This document shows, in pieces, positions 1-9,918 of a stretch of 64,000 bases of DNA. The notes beneath the pieces are model-generated. The model was given only the letters and a program-made list of their open reading frames with translations. It ran no database searches and was not told the DNA's origin. The number at the start of each line of letters is the position of its first letter. Positions within the stretch are counted from its first letter, which is position 1. The translations under genes and the position numbers were made by a program. Source of the stretch: Prolixibacter sp. SD074 (lineage in GTDB: Bacteria > Bacteroidota > Bacteroidia > Bacteroidales > Prolixibacteraceae); contig NZ_BLAW01000001.1 of assembly GCF_009617895.1 (NCBI RefSeq), forward strand, positions 1,665,001 to 1,729,000, read 5' to 3'.

Positions 1-123
1 CAAATCGGGAAACAGGTCAATTCCCAATCGTTGGTACGAGATGATGCCGAGCAAGAGGATTGCCATTACCGCCATCAATACCGTAACCGGATAATTCACC
101 GCAAAATTTGTTAGTTTTCTCAT
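1..123 (-). CDS. RND efflux transporter permease, N-terminus only (partial)
   Basis: The minus strand from the ATG at 123 reads a short cytoplasmic head (MRKLTNFAVNYPV), then a hydrophobic helix, then RLGIDLFPDL. This is the classic first 40 residues of an AcrB/MexB-type (HAE1) resistance-nodulation-division inner-membrane pump. The rest of the gene, normally about 1000 residues, lies beyond the left edge. It follows the adaptor gene after about 40 bases and would complete a tripartite envelope pump with the adaptor and TolC-type genes upstream in the same operon. The substrate cannot be told. The call rests on the start motif and context only. Confidence 0.82.
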   Translation of the reverse strand, partial: MRKLTNFAVNYPVTVLMAVMAILLLGIISYQRLGIDLFPDL

Positions 124-164
124 AGAAATATGATTTTCCTGGTCAGCGGACGCTGCCGGAATAA

Positions 165-1220
165 CTACTTAACTACCTTTACTTTCGACCGGTTACGTAA
201 TGTTTCGAAACCTTTGGTAACCACCCGGTCGTTTGCCTTAAGGCCTGAAACCACCTGTACCTGGTTATCATTTTCCAGGCCGGTTTCAATCACCCGTTGC
301 TGTGCTGCGCCTTTTACAACGATATAAACTGTTTTTCCGCGGTTACCCGAAACGATAATATCTTTTGGGATGACAATGGCACTGTCCATCCGTGCTACCT
401 GGATATCGGCCTTCACAAACATTCCGGGACGAAGTTTCAGCTCGGGATTATCGATACGGATTTTCCCGGTGAACGTTCGCGTCTCACTGCTTACAACTGG
501 CGAAAGTTCGCTGATTCTTCCCGTTAGGGTATCTTCCGGAAGGGTATAATTGGTAATATTAACTTCCTGCCCGACTTTTACTGTGGAAAGATTCTTCTCG
601 GGCAGGTTCACTTCCATATTCAGCGTATTATAATCCATGATGGTAGCCACTGCCGTTCCCGACGCAACGCGTGTCCCGTTGGTAAAATTGGGCAAAGTGA
701 CCAAAATTCCGCTAACCGGAGCCTTTACATTCATCTTCGCCAGTTGCAATTGTGCATTTTCGTAATCCTGCTTTGCCTGGCTCAACGATACTTCCGAGTT
801 TTTCACTTCACGAAGTGTCACACCGCCTTTTTCGTAAAGTGATTGCTGCTTTTCATATTCCAGCTTGGCAATCTCGTAGTTCAGCTTCTTTGTTTCGAGC
901 GATACTCCGTTTTTGTACTCTTCATCTTCCAGTTTGACAATCACCTGCCCTTTTTGCACTTTATCACCTAACCGGAACGGATGCCCCGTTTTCGCATTGC
1001 GTTGCAGATAATAGTTACCGGCCATTTCGGTATTCAGTGTTGCCTCGCTGGCGGCATTGGCGGTTCCCGTTGTACTGACATATTGCCCAATACTACTCTT
1101 TTTTACATCCTGAACTGAAACCGGGATGGCCAGTTCGTTGCCCAGTTGGTTATTCTGATTGCCACAGGACGCGAATACAGGTAAAAGAGCGGCAAGCAGC
1201 CATTTATTCGATATTTTCAT
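165..1220 (-). CDS. Efflux periplasmic adaptor subunit (HlyD/MFP family), 351 aa
   Basis: This is a membrane-fusion protein that links an inner-membrane pump to an outer-membrane channel. The N-terminus has a hydrophobic leader ending FASCGNQ, so Cys19 is a plausible lipid-attachment site, although the lipobox is loose. A half-lipoyl segment follows, then a long alpha-helical hairpin (about residues 95-165, rich in E/K/Q), then the second lipoyl half (MNVKAPVSGIL), a beta-barrel part and a membrane-proximal part ending in GFETLRNRSKVKVVK. Length is normal for the family. It sits between the TolC-type gene (24-base gap) and the RND pump start, so it probably serves the RND pump, and possibly the ABC transporter upstream as well. 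Confidence 0.9.
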   Translation of the reverse strand: MKISNKWLLAALLPVFASCGNQNNQLGNELAIPVSVQDVKKSSIGQYVSTTGTANAASEATLNTEMAGNYYLQRNAKTGHPFRLGDKVQKGQVIVKLEDEEYKNGVSLETKKLNYEIAKLEYEKQQSLYEKGGVTLREVKNSEVSLSQAKQDYENAQLQLAKMNVKAPVSGILVTLPNFTNGTRVASGTAVATIMDYNTLNMEVNLPEKNLSTVKVGQEVNITNYTLPEDTLTGRISELSPVVSSETRTFTGKIRIDNPELKLRPGMFVKADIQVARMDSAIVIPKDIIVSGNRGKTVYIVVKGAAQQRVIETGLENDNQVQVVSGLKANDRVVTKGFETLRNRSKVKVVK

Positions 1221-1244
1221 TTTTGCACGATTTTTCAGAAATGG

Positions 1245-2732
1245 TTATTTGGTTTGGCTATCGCGATATTCTTTCAAAAATTCTTCTGGTACAACCGATT
1301 TTTTTGCTTCGAAGTCGTAAAGCGTCTGTACTTTCAGGTTCAACAGCTCAATCCGGTAGTTGATGAGCGACTGTGCATATGCCATTTTTTTCTCCGAAAG
1401 CTGCGACTGATACAGGTTCAAATCCATGCTGGTCAGGTCACCATTCTGGTAACGTTCCAGGTTAATATCATACGTCAATTGTGCGTTCTTTTCGTTGATC
1501 TTCGCGATGTTAATCTGGTTTTTCATGTTTTGAAGGCTCCGCACCACCTGGCGAATATCCAGGACAATCTGGATTTTTTCATTATTCAGACTGAGTTGCT
1601 GCGTTTTTATGACCGCTTCCTGCGCCCGAATGTTCGCCTTCTTTTCGCCCCAATCCCACAGCGGAATATTAAATGCCACGTTCACACGCGGATTCCGGGT
1701 CGGGTTGTCATAAACATTTTTTAACTCCGGGTTGTCACCAAGCAAACCGTAGGTTATGTTCACATCACCGCGAAATTCATTGGCAGCTTTTACCTGAATC
1801 AAATCAAACTGCGAGTTCTCCACATTGATTTCCCTTTGCCTGATTTCCATGCGGGAGGACAAGCCGTGATCAATAGCCATTTTCTGGTCTACCGACACCG
1901 GTTTCACCTCTACATCGGCCATCACCGTAATCTCTTCATTGATATCCATTCCGATGTACTGCTTGAACTGATCTTTATAATTTTCCAGCGTTACTCGCTG
2001 GTTTTCCAGATCGGAACGTGCCGTTTCCTTGTTCACTTCAGCCTGATACAATTCTTCCTGCGCAGCCAATCCGGCATCGACCTTGTTCTTAATGATATCG
2101 TAACTCTTCAGGGTGTTTTTGTATTCGTCCTCTTTGATGTTCAGGCTCATCTGTGCCTGGTAAACATCGTAGAAAAACTGCGAAACCATCTTCTCCAGGT
2201 TCAACCGTTGCATGGCATAACTCAACATCGCATTTTCGTTATCCAACTCCAGTTGCTTCAGCTCCATTTTTTGCCGGTTGTACGTAAACAACGGCTGTGT
2301 GATACTGAGATACAAATTGTTGTAAAACGACTTATCCCGGACCCCGCTGTATTCACTGTAACTGTTCCTCCAACCAAATTCGTTGTTCAGCGAAATGGTC
2401 CCATCGGTGAGCAAAATCGGTTGTTGAACAGTAAATGTTCCATATGTTTGGAAATTATCGGTGGTGTTCCACTGCGAGATCAAATCGTTGAATGACCGGC
2501 TTTGACTGTATTGCAGCGGATTCAGACTAAGCGAAAATTGAGATTTCATGGAAGCCCGCTTCGCATTCAGCGACTCGCTTGTCCGCTCCAGGTTCAGACG
2601 GGAAGCTATCAAATCAGGACTATGTTTAACAGCTATCGCCATCGCATCATCAAGCGTCAGGATTTTCTGCGCATGAACCGGCACGGTCACTCCCATCAAC
2701 AACAGTAAACAGAGATACTTTAGTTTCTTCAT
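1245..2732 (-). CDS. TolC-family outer-membrane efflux protein, 495 aa
   Basis: A signal peptide (MKKLKYLCLLLLMGVTVPVHAQ) precedes two repeated outer-membrane-efflux-protein halves. Each has the long amphipathic helices and the tyrosine/asparagine-rich strands of TolC-like channels; LTLDDAMAIAVKHSPDLIASR is the usual first helix. The protein would form the trimeric outer-membrane duct of the export system. It lies between the ABC permease gene (11-base gap) and the adaptor gene (24-base gap), so all are likely co-transcribed. The substrate is unknown. Length agrees with the family. Confidence 0.9.
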   Translation of the reverse strand: MKKLKYLCLLLLMGVTVPVHAQKILTLDDAMAIAVKHSPDLIASRLNLERTSESLNAKRASMKSQFSLSLNPLQYSQSRSFNDLISQWNTTDNFQTYGTFTVQQPILLTDGTISLNNEFGWRNSYSEYSGVRDKSFYNNLYLSITQPLFTYNRQKMELKQLELDNENAMLSYAMQRLNLEKMVSQFFYDVYQAQMSLNIKEDEYKNTLKSYDIIKNKVDAGLAAQEELYQAEVNKETARSDLENQRVTLENYKDQFKQYIGMDINEEITVMADVEVKPVSVDQKMAIDHGLSSRMEIRQREINVENSQFDLIQVKAANEFRGDVNITYGLLGDNPELKNVYDNPTRNPRVNVAFNIPLWDWGEKKANIRAQEAVIKTQQLSLNNEKIQIVLDIRQVVRSLQNMKNQINIAKINEKNAQLTYDINLERYQNGDLTSMDLNLYQSQLSEKKMAYAQSLINYRIELLNLKVQTLYDFEAKKSVVPEEFLKEYRDSQTK

Positions 2733-2743
2733 GGATTTACAGG

Positions 2744-5700
2744 TTATTTTTCTTTGACCAGTTTCACGGCATCGGCGTACACAATACTGGCTTCGGTTTT
2801 ATTCGTTAATTCAATTTTGGCCGTATCAGGCGAGAAATAGTAAGCTCCCAGTTCAACCCAACCACCATCAGTACTTTTGATATCAACCGCCGGATCGTCT
2901 TCCCCGTCATCGTGATGAATGGTGTAAGTATATTCACCTTTATCCTCCCCCCGCCAACGCATGTTGATTTTCGGGACATAAACATAAACGGTGTAATAAC
3001 CGGCATCCTTAATCGGGACATTCCAAATAGCTTCGCGATCACCGGCGCCTCCTTTAGTGTAATAGGCTGACCGAACCGTCTTTCCATAGAAATTCGTATT
3101 GGTAGTTAAAGTCCATTTCACCGGGGGACGCCAGAAGTTCAGGCCTTTATACTTTTGATCCTTATTATCTATCAGCTGAGCCTGGAAAATCTTTTTCAGG
3201 AAACTGCTCGATTCGGGCTGTACCAATTTAAATTCGGGATCTTCGTTATCGACAATCGTCTCATTCGGGGCCATACCACTATCATAATCAATCACCTCTT
3301 CACCGTTAAACGGAGTTCGTTTCTCGTCAAGTTCAATTTTTTCGAAACGCTGCGTCAATACTGCAGGAATATTGGCTGACGCGAACGTATTGGTCATCAT
3401 CATGCGCGGCTCTTCGTTGAGCAGCACGCCAATTCGCTTGGTTTGATGAGGCGCAATGGCAACAATCCGTTCCACGGTTTCCGCCTCACCACCACCGCCA
3501 AAACGTCGGCCACGGCCACCTTGTCCGCCCAACCGGAAAGTAAATTTCACCACACCGGGCTCTTTTCCCGTATTCGATAAGTGGAAAGCCACCATCGTCG
3601 GCGTGCGGTCGCCGTCCTTCACTTTCACCGCTTCCACGTCGTTTACCAGGTAGCCCGGCAACTCTTTCGAATTGTACCAGGAAGAAAGGTAATCGTCGAG
3701 CTGAAGATTAAACGATGAAGCCAAATCATTCTTCAAGTCGTCAATTCCGGTTTCCCGGAAACGGTTTTTCTCCAGGAAGGAGTTTAGCACATTATCGAAC
3801 TTATCTTCGCCAGCTGCGGCTTTCATCAGTGCGAAAAGAAATTCGCCTTTCGTTTGGATAATATTGTCCACGATATCCGGGTCATTCTGATCCTGCAATA
3901 CCTGAGCAAACGATTTATCCTGAAGTTCCATATTCCCTTTCTCGTCGCTCGACATGCCCATGAAGTTGCGCATGAAGCCCGGACGATCATCCGAGGTACG
4001 TTCCACTAAATAGGATTCAACAACACGATTCATGATGGGATATTTCGGCGAATTGATTTCATTCACGTAAGTGTAATAATCAGGGAAAATGAAATACGGA
4101 TTCGGATTGTCATCGGCATTTCGGCCCGGACCACCAATGCGCATACGAAATCCACGGCCTTCATCAGCTGATAGAAGTGCACCGTCCACAAAATCGCGGA
4201 ACAGGTCCTCTTCCGATTCCCGTTCAGTAATGCTTTCATTTGTTCTTTTGCTTCTTCGCTCAGCCCACCGTTTCGACAGCGCAAAATTAGCTCCGGAAAC
4301 CATGTAACCGCCTTCCGGCAGGAAAACCATTTCGGGCTGAACCTGTTCACGGGCAGCAGTCCACAGGTGCGAATAAGAATAGAACTGCACCGGTACTTCC
4401 ACCAGTTCGAGCCGGTTAAACGGATACCGAAGCTGCAATTTAGCCTCAAACGTATTTTTCAAATCACGGATAACCGGTGCCAGTGAATCCTTTACTTCCG
4501 TGAAGAACTCATCGAAGCGGTTATGACCTTTCAGAAAGGTTAAGCTATACTGAACACTGTCAACGGTGACGGAGAGGGTTTGGTAATTGCCCATTACCAG
4601 CGAAATTTGTGGCAACGGCTTTTTATCCCGGAAGGTTATTGTACCGTTCTGACCGATTGTTTTTTCACCCTGCGATAATACTTTTAAACTATCGTTTGCC
4701 GGTTCGACCGTCAGCGAGAAGTGGGTGAAGCCTTTGTGCAACCAGGCCAAACCCTTCGATGAATAATTGATTCCAGGAGTCGGATACCACCGTGTTTCAG
4801 GCGTTAACAGTACATAATCGCCCTGCACAAAAGCATTTCGTTTGTCAATTGTGGCGTTATCGTCCAATGTAATCTGGTCAAGCCTTTCGCGATCATATTC
4901 CAGATAACACAACGACTCATCAATCGTACCGGCATATCGTACTTTTACCTGCAAAGAATCGCCTGGAGCCAAGGCATTTTGAGGCTTAATCTTTAACAGT
5001 TGCTGGTCGCGTTGGTACTTTGCCCCTTCCACACTGGTTACGGATAGGCCCGGATTCAATGTAAGAATAATCTCTTTCACCGGTTCGATCGTGGTATTTT
5101 TCAGTTCCATATCTGCGACAACGGTAATCGTATTCCCTTTGTGTTTCACGTCCAGATCACACCGCGTCAGCTGCATGACTGGCGCCAGGGCATACCGATC
5201 ATTCAGGGCAATCATTTCCTTCCTGTGATTATCGAACTGCGATACCTGGTTCACATAAGAGAACCCCAACACGAGGGCAAAAATCAGCGAACCAACTCCA
5301 ATAACCGTTACCACGCCATTCACCGCCTTCGACTGATTTAACCGCTTCAATAATAAAATTGTCAGACAAATAAATCCTACGCCCAGGAAGAAATAGATTC
5401 CGCGTTGCATTAACAGGCTATTCAGGTTGCCAAAGCCTACAAAATCGGACCAGGTAAGCGGTAACCGATAAGCCATGTAGTCAAACAGAAAGTGGAATTT
5501 TCCCTGCAAATAGAATAGCGTTGCCGCGATGTATCCCAGCAGCAGAATAAATGTCAGCGCCTGGTTCCGGATGACCGACATCAGTAAAAAGGCCAATCCC
5601 AGAATAAACAGCAAGGTAGGGACACTTACCAGGAAGAAGTAATAAAAATATGGCATCAGCCGGAAAGAACTGTATGGCGACGCCAGGTTAAAAACGGCCA

Positions 5701-6085
5701 CCATTACCAGCGCGATTACGTTCAGTAACAAGAAAACATACAGGTTTCCCAGCGTTTTCCCGATAACGTAATCGGCGTTCGACATGGAACGCATGTAAAT
5801 AACTTCGGTAGTATCCAGTTTTTTATCCCTTTTCAGGAAGTCGGATGCCAGGAAAATCGCAATAATGGCCTGCGCCATATTAATAATGTACAGGTTCATG
5901 AACGGAACCTTGGAAGGCAGGGCAACCATATCGTCGAACGGGAATCCGGCTTTCGTTTGATAAAAGAGGTTGAAAAAGAAGACAAATACCAGCGCCAGAA
6001 TGGCAAAAATCCGGAAGAACCAACTGCGGAACAGGGTCTTGGATTCATAGGTGGCTACGGTACGAATATGGTGAAGTGATGCCAT
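2744..6085 (-). CDS. ABC-2 permease fused to M1-peptidase-like and golvesin-like domains, 1113 aa
   Basis: Residues 1 to about 275 carry a cytoplasmic head and several transmembrane helices of an ABC-2 type permease. Residues about 280-830 resemble the beta-sandwich and catalytic region of M1 aminopeptidases, including a segment around LVEVPVQFYSYSHLW. However, I find no HEXXH zinc motif anywhere, and no His-Glu pair at all. A glycine/arginine-rich patch (GGQGGRGRRFGGGG) and a beta-rich region follow. The last 130 residues look like a golvesin/carbohydrate-binding-type module (GGWVELGAYYFSPDTAKIEL). The ATPase gene lies immediately upstream. Permease-peptidase fusions of this sort are common in Bacteroidota; their substrate is not known to me. 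Peptidase activity is unlikely here. Confidence 0.8.
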   Translation of the reverse strand: MASLHHIRTVATYESKTLFRSWFFRIFAILALVFVFFFNLFYQTKAGFPFDDMVALPSKVPFMNLYIINMAQAIIAIFLASDFLKRDKKLDTTEVIYMRSMSNADYVIGKTLGNLYVFLLLNVIALVMVAVFNLASPYSSFRLMPYFYYFFLVSVPTLLFILGLAFLLMSVIRNQALTFILLLGYIAATLFYLQGKFHFLFDYMAYRLPLTWSDFVGFGNLNSLLMQRGIYFFLGVGFICLTILLLKRLNQSKAVNGVVTVIGVGSLIFALVLGFSYVNQVSQFDNHRKEMIALNDRYALAPVMQLTRCDLDVKHKGNTITVVADMELKNTTIEPVKEIILTLNPGLSVTSVEGAKYQRDQQLLKIKPQNALAPGDSLQVKVRYAGTIDESLCYLEYDRERLDQITLDDNATIDKRNAFVQGDYVLLTPETRWYPTPGINYSSKGLAWLHKGFTHFSLTVEPANDSLKVLSQGEKTIGQNGTITFRDKKPLPQISLVMGNYQTLSVTVDSVQYSLTFLKGHNRFDEFFTEVKDSLAPVIRDLKNTFEAKLQLRYPFNRLELVEVPVQFYSYSHLWTAAREQVQPEMVFLPEGGYMVSGANFALSKRWAERRSKRTNESITERESEEDLFRDFVDGALLSADEGRGFRMRIGGPGRNADDNPNPYFIFPDYYTYVNEINSPKYPIMNRVVESYLVERTSDDRPGFMRNFMGMSSDEKGNMELQDKSFAQVLQDQNDPDIVDNIIQTKGEFLFALMKAAAGEDKFDNVLNSFLEKNRFRETGIDDLKNDLASSFNLQLDDYLSSWYNSKELPGYLVNDVEAVKVKDGDRTPTMVAFHLSNTGKEPGVVKFTFRLGGQGGRGRRFGGGGEAETVERIVAIAPHQTKRIGVLLNEEPRMMMTNTFASANIPAVLTQRFEKIELDEKRTPFNGEEVIDYDSGMAPNETIVDNEDPEFKLVQPESSSFLKKIFQAQLIDNKDQKYKGLNFWRPPVKWTLTTNTNFYGKTVRSAYYTKGGAGDREAIWNVPIKDAGYYTVYVYVPKINMRWRGEDKGEYTYTIHHDDGEDDPAVDIKSTDGGWVELGAYYFSPDTAKIELTNKTEASIVYADAVKLVKEK

Positions 6086-6135
6086 GATCGTTGTTTCTTT
6101 AGCGTTAGGATTTTAAGATAATAACCGGCAGACTA

Positions 6136-7032
6136 TTATTCTTCGTGCCAGCGTTGATTTAATTCATGCTCCATAAAATTCACATAAGCATGTTCCAGGT
6201 TCGGTTCAATCTGTTCCCCGGCGTAACCGTTCACATCGCGGGCAACCACCTGAACTTCCCAGCCCGATTCGGCAGGAATGGACGATATGATGGGATATTT
6301 TTCCTGTATCTCCTGGTATTCCGTTTCGGTAGCAGAAATCTGCCACACATTACCGCGGGCCATTTCAATCAACTTGTCCGGAGCACCATGATAAGCCAGT
6401 GAGCCTTGGTTAAGCAAAGCCATATCGGTACAGGTACTGGAAATATCGCCCACAATGTGCGTGGAAAGAATAATGATGACTTCCCGCTCGCTGATGGACG
6501 AAAGCAAATTCCGGAAACGAATGCGCTCCTCCGGGTCGAGGCCTGTCGTAGGCTCATCCACTACAATAATTTTCGGTTCACCAATCAGTGCCTGCGCAAT
6601 GCCGAGGCGGCGTTTCATTCCTCCCGACAGCTTGTTGGCCATGCGGTTGCGGGCTTCGTACAACCCCATCTCTTCCAGCATCTGCCCTACTGCCCCCATC
6701 CGGGCTTTCCTTTGTTTGATACCCGCCAGGCGGGCACTGTAATCCAGGAATTCCCACGTTGTCAGTTTGGCGAAAAAGCGGAAGTCCTGGGGCAGGTAGC
6801 CCAGCATCTGCCTGATTTCGCGGCGATGTTTCTGCAGATCGAGTCCGTTCACCAGCACCTGCCCTTTCGAAGGTTTCATCAGGGTAACCAAAATACGCAT
6901 CAGGCTCGATTTGCCGGCACCATTAGGCCCCAGCAAACCAAACATGCCGTTTCCAATTTCCAATGAAACTTCCTTCAGGGCTTGATTTCCATTCGGGTAA
7001 ATCTTATTCAGATCTTTAATCTCAATGTTCAC
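6136..7032 (-). CDS. ABC transporter ATP-binding protein, 298 aa
   Basis: This is the cytoplasmic ATPase partner of the permease that starts 51 bases downstream. It has a Walker A motif GPNGAGKS (residues 35-42), a signature LSGGM (135-139), a Walker B with catalytic Glu (IIVVDEP, about 155-161) and the switch His in STHIVGD. The C-terminal 70 residues form the extra domain usual in ABC-2 exporters (NatA/CcmA-like). It is the first gene of the minus-strand export operon, so the promoter should lie in 7033-7389. Confidence 0.92.
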   Translation of the reverse strand: MNIEIKDLNKIYPNGNQALKEVSLEIGNGMFGLLGPNGAGKSSLMRILVTLMKPSKGQVLVNGLDLQKHRREIRQMLGYLPQDFRFFAKLTTWEFLDYSARLAGIKQRKARMGAVGQMLEEMGLYEARNRMANKLSGGMKRRLGIAQALIGEPKIIVVDEPTTGLDPEERIRFRNLLSSISEREVIIILSTHIVGDISSTCTDMALLNQGSLAYHGAPDKLIEMARGNVWQISATETEYQEIQEKYPIISSIPAESGWEVQVVARDVNGYAGEQIEPNLEHAYVNFMEHELNQRWHEE

Positions 7033-7389
7033 ACGTGTAGTTTTTGAGGTGTTAACAATCGATTCCGTATTAGCTAATTCTCGAAGAACAGTTCCTCTGA
7101 TGTGAAATATATTCAGATGTATAGCGCCGAATAAGCTATTAGTCAGGAGCTTGCATTTTCACAGGAAAGGAACGTTTTAGAAAGATTAATTTCTTTGATA
7201 CTATTGGTAGTAAAAGGTTTAAAAATATTACATAATAAGTTTCAAGGAATTTAAAGATAATCATAATTCTATTTTTAACCACCTGAAATTCAACGAGTAG
7301 AAAAAAAGAAAAAAGAAAAATAAGTTAAAAACCATGATTACAACCGGTAAGCATGTATTTTTGCCCCTGAATTAAGATTAGAAACCGTA
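7033..7389. other. Divergent intergenic region (357 bp)
   Basis: This is an AT-rich stretch between the leftward export operon and the rightward glycosyltransferase gene. It holds a purine tract at about 7299-7325 (repeated A-runs broken by G) and a rightward -7 box at 7356-7363. I see no open reading frame, RNA gene or long repeat. Confidence 0.5.
7356..7363 (+). promoter_or_regulatory. Bacteroidota-type -7 promoter box
   Basis: TATTTTTG matches the TAnnTTTG consensus and lies 27 bases before the start codon at 7390. No clear -33 TTTG is found at the right distance. Confidence 0.4.
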
Positions 7390-8946
7390 ATGAAAACAGG
7401 TAAATATCTTCCTATATTTCTATTTTTTGCTGCTTTTTTCCTTTATACCGCTGGTATTCGATACAATCCGATATACATTCTCGATGAATCGAAAAATGTG
7501 GAATGTGCCCGGGAAATGCTTACCCGCAACGATTTAGTTGTCCCCACGTTTAATGACCGTTTACGGACCGATAAACCGCCATTGCATTATTACTTTATGA
7601 TGGCCTCTTTCAAGGTTTTCGGGGTGAATGAATTCGCCGCCCGGTTCTTTTCAGCCATTATGGGTGCACTTACGCTACTTATCACATTCCTGTTTACACG
7701 AAAATATGCCGGAGAAAAAATGGCACTACTCACCTGGCTTATCCTTATCACATCGCTCAATTTTTCCATTGAGTTTCATTTGGCAGTCCCCGATCCCTAT
7801 CTTATCTTTTTCATGACATTAACGCATTGGGCATTTTTTGAGTTCTACCAGTCGCGACGATGGCCCTGGCTCATTACCATGTACGCGGCATTGGGGCTGG
7901 CGATTCTTGCCAAGGGACCGGTTGCTCTTGGCTTTGCCGGGCTTAACGGCTTGCTGTTTTTAATCCTGAAACGCGATTTTCGATGGAAAACCATCAAACA
8001 GTTCCGGTTGCTTTTGGGAGTCCTCATAACTGGTATCATAGCGATTCCGTGGTACGTAAAAGTTGGGCTGGCGACCAACGGCGAATGGACCCGCCAGTTC
8101 TTTTTCAAGCATAACCTCGACCGCTTTTCCAGCGAAATGGAGGGACACGGCGGTTTCTTCCTGTTGACAGCCATTTTCGTGCTGTTGGCATTCCTCCCGT
8201 ACACCGTTTTTCTTTTTCAGTCCTACCGGGAAGCTTTTCGCCAGCGTAAAAACAACGATTTGATGTTATTTTCGATGATAGTATCGTTGGTCATCATCGT
8301 TTTCTTCTCCATATCCTCCACGCAGTTGCCTAATTACCCCATGCCGGCCTATCCGTTCGTTGCTGTGCTGATTGGTTCCTATCTTAGCCATGCCAACTTA
8401 AAAATGAAAAACCCCCTGTGGATAAGCCTTATGATTGGCCTGTTAATTCCCATTGGCGCTTTTATCGCCATGAAACTGGATAACAGCCTGGTTCCGGTAG
8501 CCAATATGGCCTGGTTGTTCCTGGTTATTCCGGCCGGCTCTGCCTGGGCATTATACAACTTTTATAAACAGCGAAGTCAACAGCGAATTTTCACAGCGCT
8601 CTCCGCCGGGTGGATCATGGCCGGACTTCTCTTTTTCCTGGTTGCCTTCCCGGCAGTGAACCGGCAAAATCCGGTACAAAAAGCACTAACCGTGATGGAC
8701 ATCAGTCGCCCCGTTGCCTATTACGGACGATTCAACCCCGCCTTTGCCTTTGCACTGAAAAAGCACATTCCCGAAATGAAAACGCCGGAAGAAGTCAGCT
8801 CCTTCTTCCAGGAGCACCCGAACGGTTACCTTATTTCGATCACGAGAGTGCAGGATGATTTGAAATCGCTTCCGCTGAAAGAGATTGTTCACCAGAAGGA
8901 TCTATTTGAGAACAAAACCACGCAGGTTTACCAATGGGAACATTAA
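7390..8946 (+). CDS. ArnT/PMT-type membrane glycosyltransferase, 518 aa
   Basis: This is a polytopic inner-membrane protein with about a dozen hydrophobic helices. The N-terminal pattern of dolichyl-phosphate-mannose/undecaprenyl-phosphate glycosyltransferases is present: an acidic first periplasmic loop (ILDESKNVECAREM) followed by TDKPPLHYY. These enzymes move a sugar from a polyprenyl phosphate carrier to lipid A or protein on the periplasmic side. The acceptor cannot be told from sequence. The gene stands alone, divergent from the export operon, with a probable promoter at 7356. The ATG at 7390 is preceded by no obvious Shine-Dalgarno. Confidence 0.85.
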   Translation: MKTGKYLPIFLFFAAFFLYTAGIRYNPIYILDESKNVECAREMLTRNDLVVPTFNDRLRTDKPPLHYYFMMASFKVFGVNEFAARFFSAIMGALTLLITFLFTRKYAGEKMALLTWLILITSLNFSIEFHLAVPDPYLIFFMTLTHWAFFEFYQSRRWPWLITMYAALGLAILAKGPVALGFAGLNGLLFLILKRDFRWKTIKQFRLLLGVLITGIIAIPWYVKVGLATNGEWTRQFFFKHNLDRFSSEMEGHGGFFLLTAIFVLLAFLPYTVFLFQSYREAFRQRKNNDLMLFSMIVSLVIIVFFSISSTQLPNYPMPAYPFVAVLIGSYLSHANLKMKNPLWISLMIGLLIPIGAFIAMKLDNSLVPVANMAWLFLVIPAGSAWALYNFYKQRSQQRIFTALSAGWIMAGLLFFLVAFPAVNRQNPVQKALTVMDISRPVAYYGRFNPAFAFALKKHIPEMKTPEEVSSFFQEHPNGYLISITRVQDDLKSLPLKEIVHQKDLFENKTTQVYQWEH

Positions 8947-9027
8947 AAAGCTAATAGGATATTCGTCGGCTTTGTAACCAGAGTAACACTCAACTTTAAC
9001 CGGTATCAAATCGTTCATCGTGCCAAA

Positions 9028-9780
9028 CTAATTTTGATAGGCCATCATCAAATCCCTTAGTTCCATTGCATTCTTCACAGCATATCCTTCAAAATCGTTA
9101 TTGAAGAAAGCCCACACCTCTCTTCCTTCTTCAACCCAGCTCTTCATTTTCGTTGCATATTCCTGCAACTCTTCCATGCGGTAATCGGTAGCATACAACT
9201 TCACATTACCATGAAAACGCAGGTAAACAAAGTCTGCAGTAACCACTTCGGCTGACGGATAACGTTCCCCGGAACCGGCGATAACAAAAGCCATATTTTT
9301 CCCCCTCAATAAATCGAAAAACTCGTCGCGCAACCAGGAATTATGTCTTACCTCAATGGCAAACAGATAGTTGCCAAACCGTTCACTCAGGTAATTCAGA
9401 AAATCAGTTAGCCTGGGCAAATCATAATGCAAGCCCGGCGGAAGTTGAACCAGCACCGGCCCCAGCCGCGTCGCCATTATGTCAAACACATCGAAAAAAT
9501 TCTGCACAGCCCCCTCAGCATATAACAAACGTCGCTGGTGGGTAATAAAACGACTCATTTTGGGGCAGAACCGGAAGTTTTCCGGAGTTCGTTTCATCCA
9601 ACCTTCGGCAGTTATCTTTTTCGGCAGATGATAAAAGCTGGAGTTTAGCTCTACGCAATCAAATTGCGTCACATAATGTTCAAGGTATTGGACGGGCTTT
9701 ACTTCAGGAGGATAGAATACACCATTCCAGTGCTTGTAGCTCCATCCCGAAGTGCCGATATGTAAGTTATTGAAATCCAT
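9028..9780 (-). CDS. DUF72 (YecE-like) protein, 250 aa
   Basis: The protein is of the DUF72 family, a TIM-barrel fold. Typical landmarks are IGTSGWSYKHWNGVFYP at residues 7-23, FDCVELNSSFYHLP, and FAIEVRHNSWL in the second half, then FFNNDFEGYAVKNA near the end. Its length is usual for the family. The biochemical role is not established. It is convergent with the glycosyltransferase gene and divergent from the alcohol dehydrogenase gene, and looks monocistronic. Confidence 0.88.
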   Translation of the reverse strand: MDFNNLHIGTSGWSYKHWNGVFYPPEVKPVQYLEHYVTQFDCVELNSSFYHLPKKITAEGWMKRTPENFRFCPKMSRFITHQRRLLYAEGAVQNFFDVFDIMATRLGPVLVQLPPGLHYDLPRLTDFLNYLSERFGNYLFAIEVRHNSWLRDEFFDLLRGKNMAFVIAGSGERYPSAEVVTADFVYLRFHGNVKLYATDYRMEELQEYATKMKSWVEEGREVWAFFNNDFEGYAVKNAMELRDLMMAYQN

Positions 9781-9918
9781 CTCACGAATCTTTTTTTTTC
9801 ACCGCTACCGGTAAAGTTATGAAATAGGGAGGGGAATCTGTAATTCGCCAACGGTACGTTTTGTAATCCTGCTCGACAGATACTAACTTTATGGTTGAAC
9901 CAGTTAAAAATCATCGTC

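Noticed and set aside
2744-6085. Active M1 aminopeptidase
   Set aside because: No HEXXH motif and no His-Glu pair in the whole protein.
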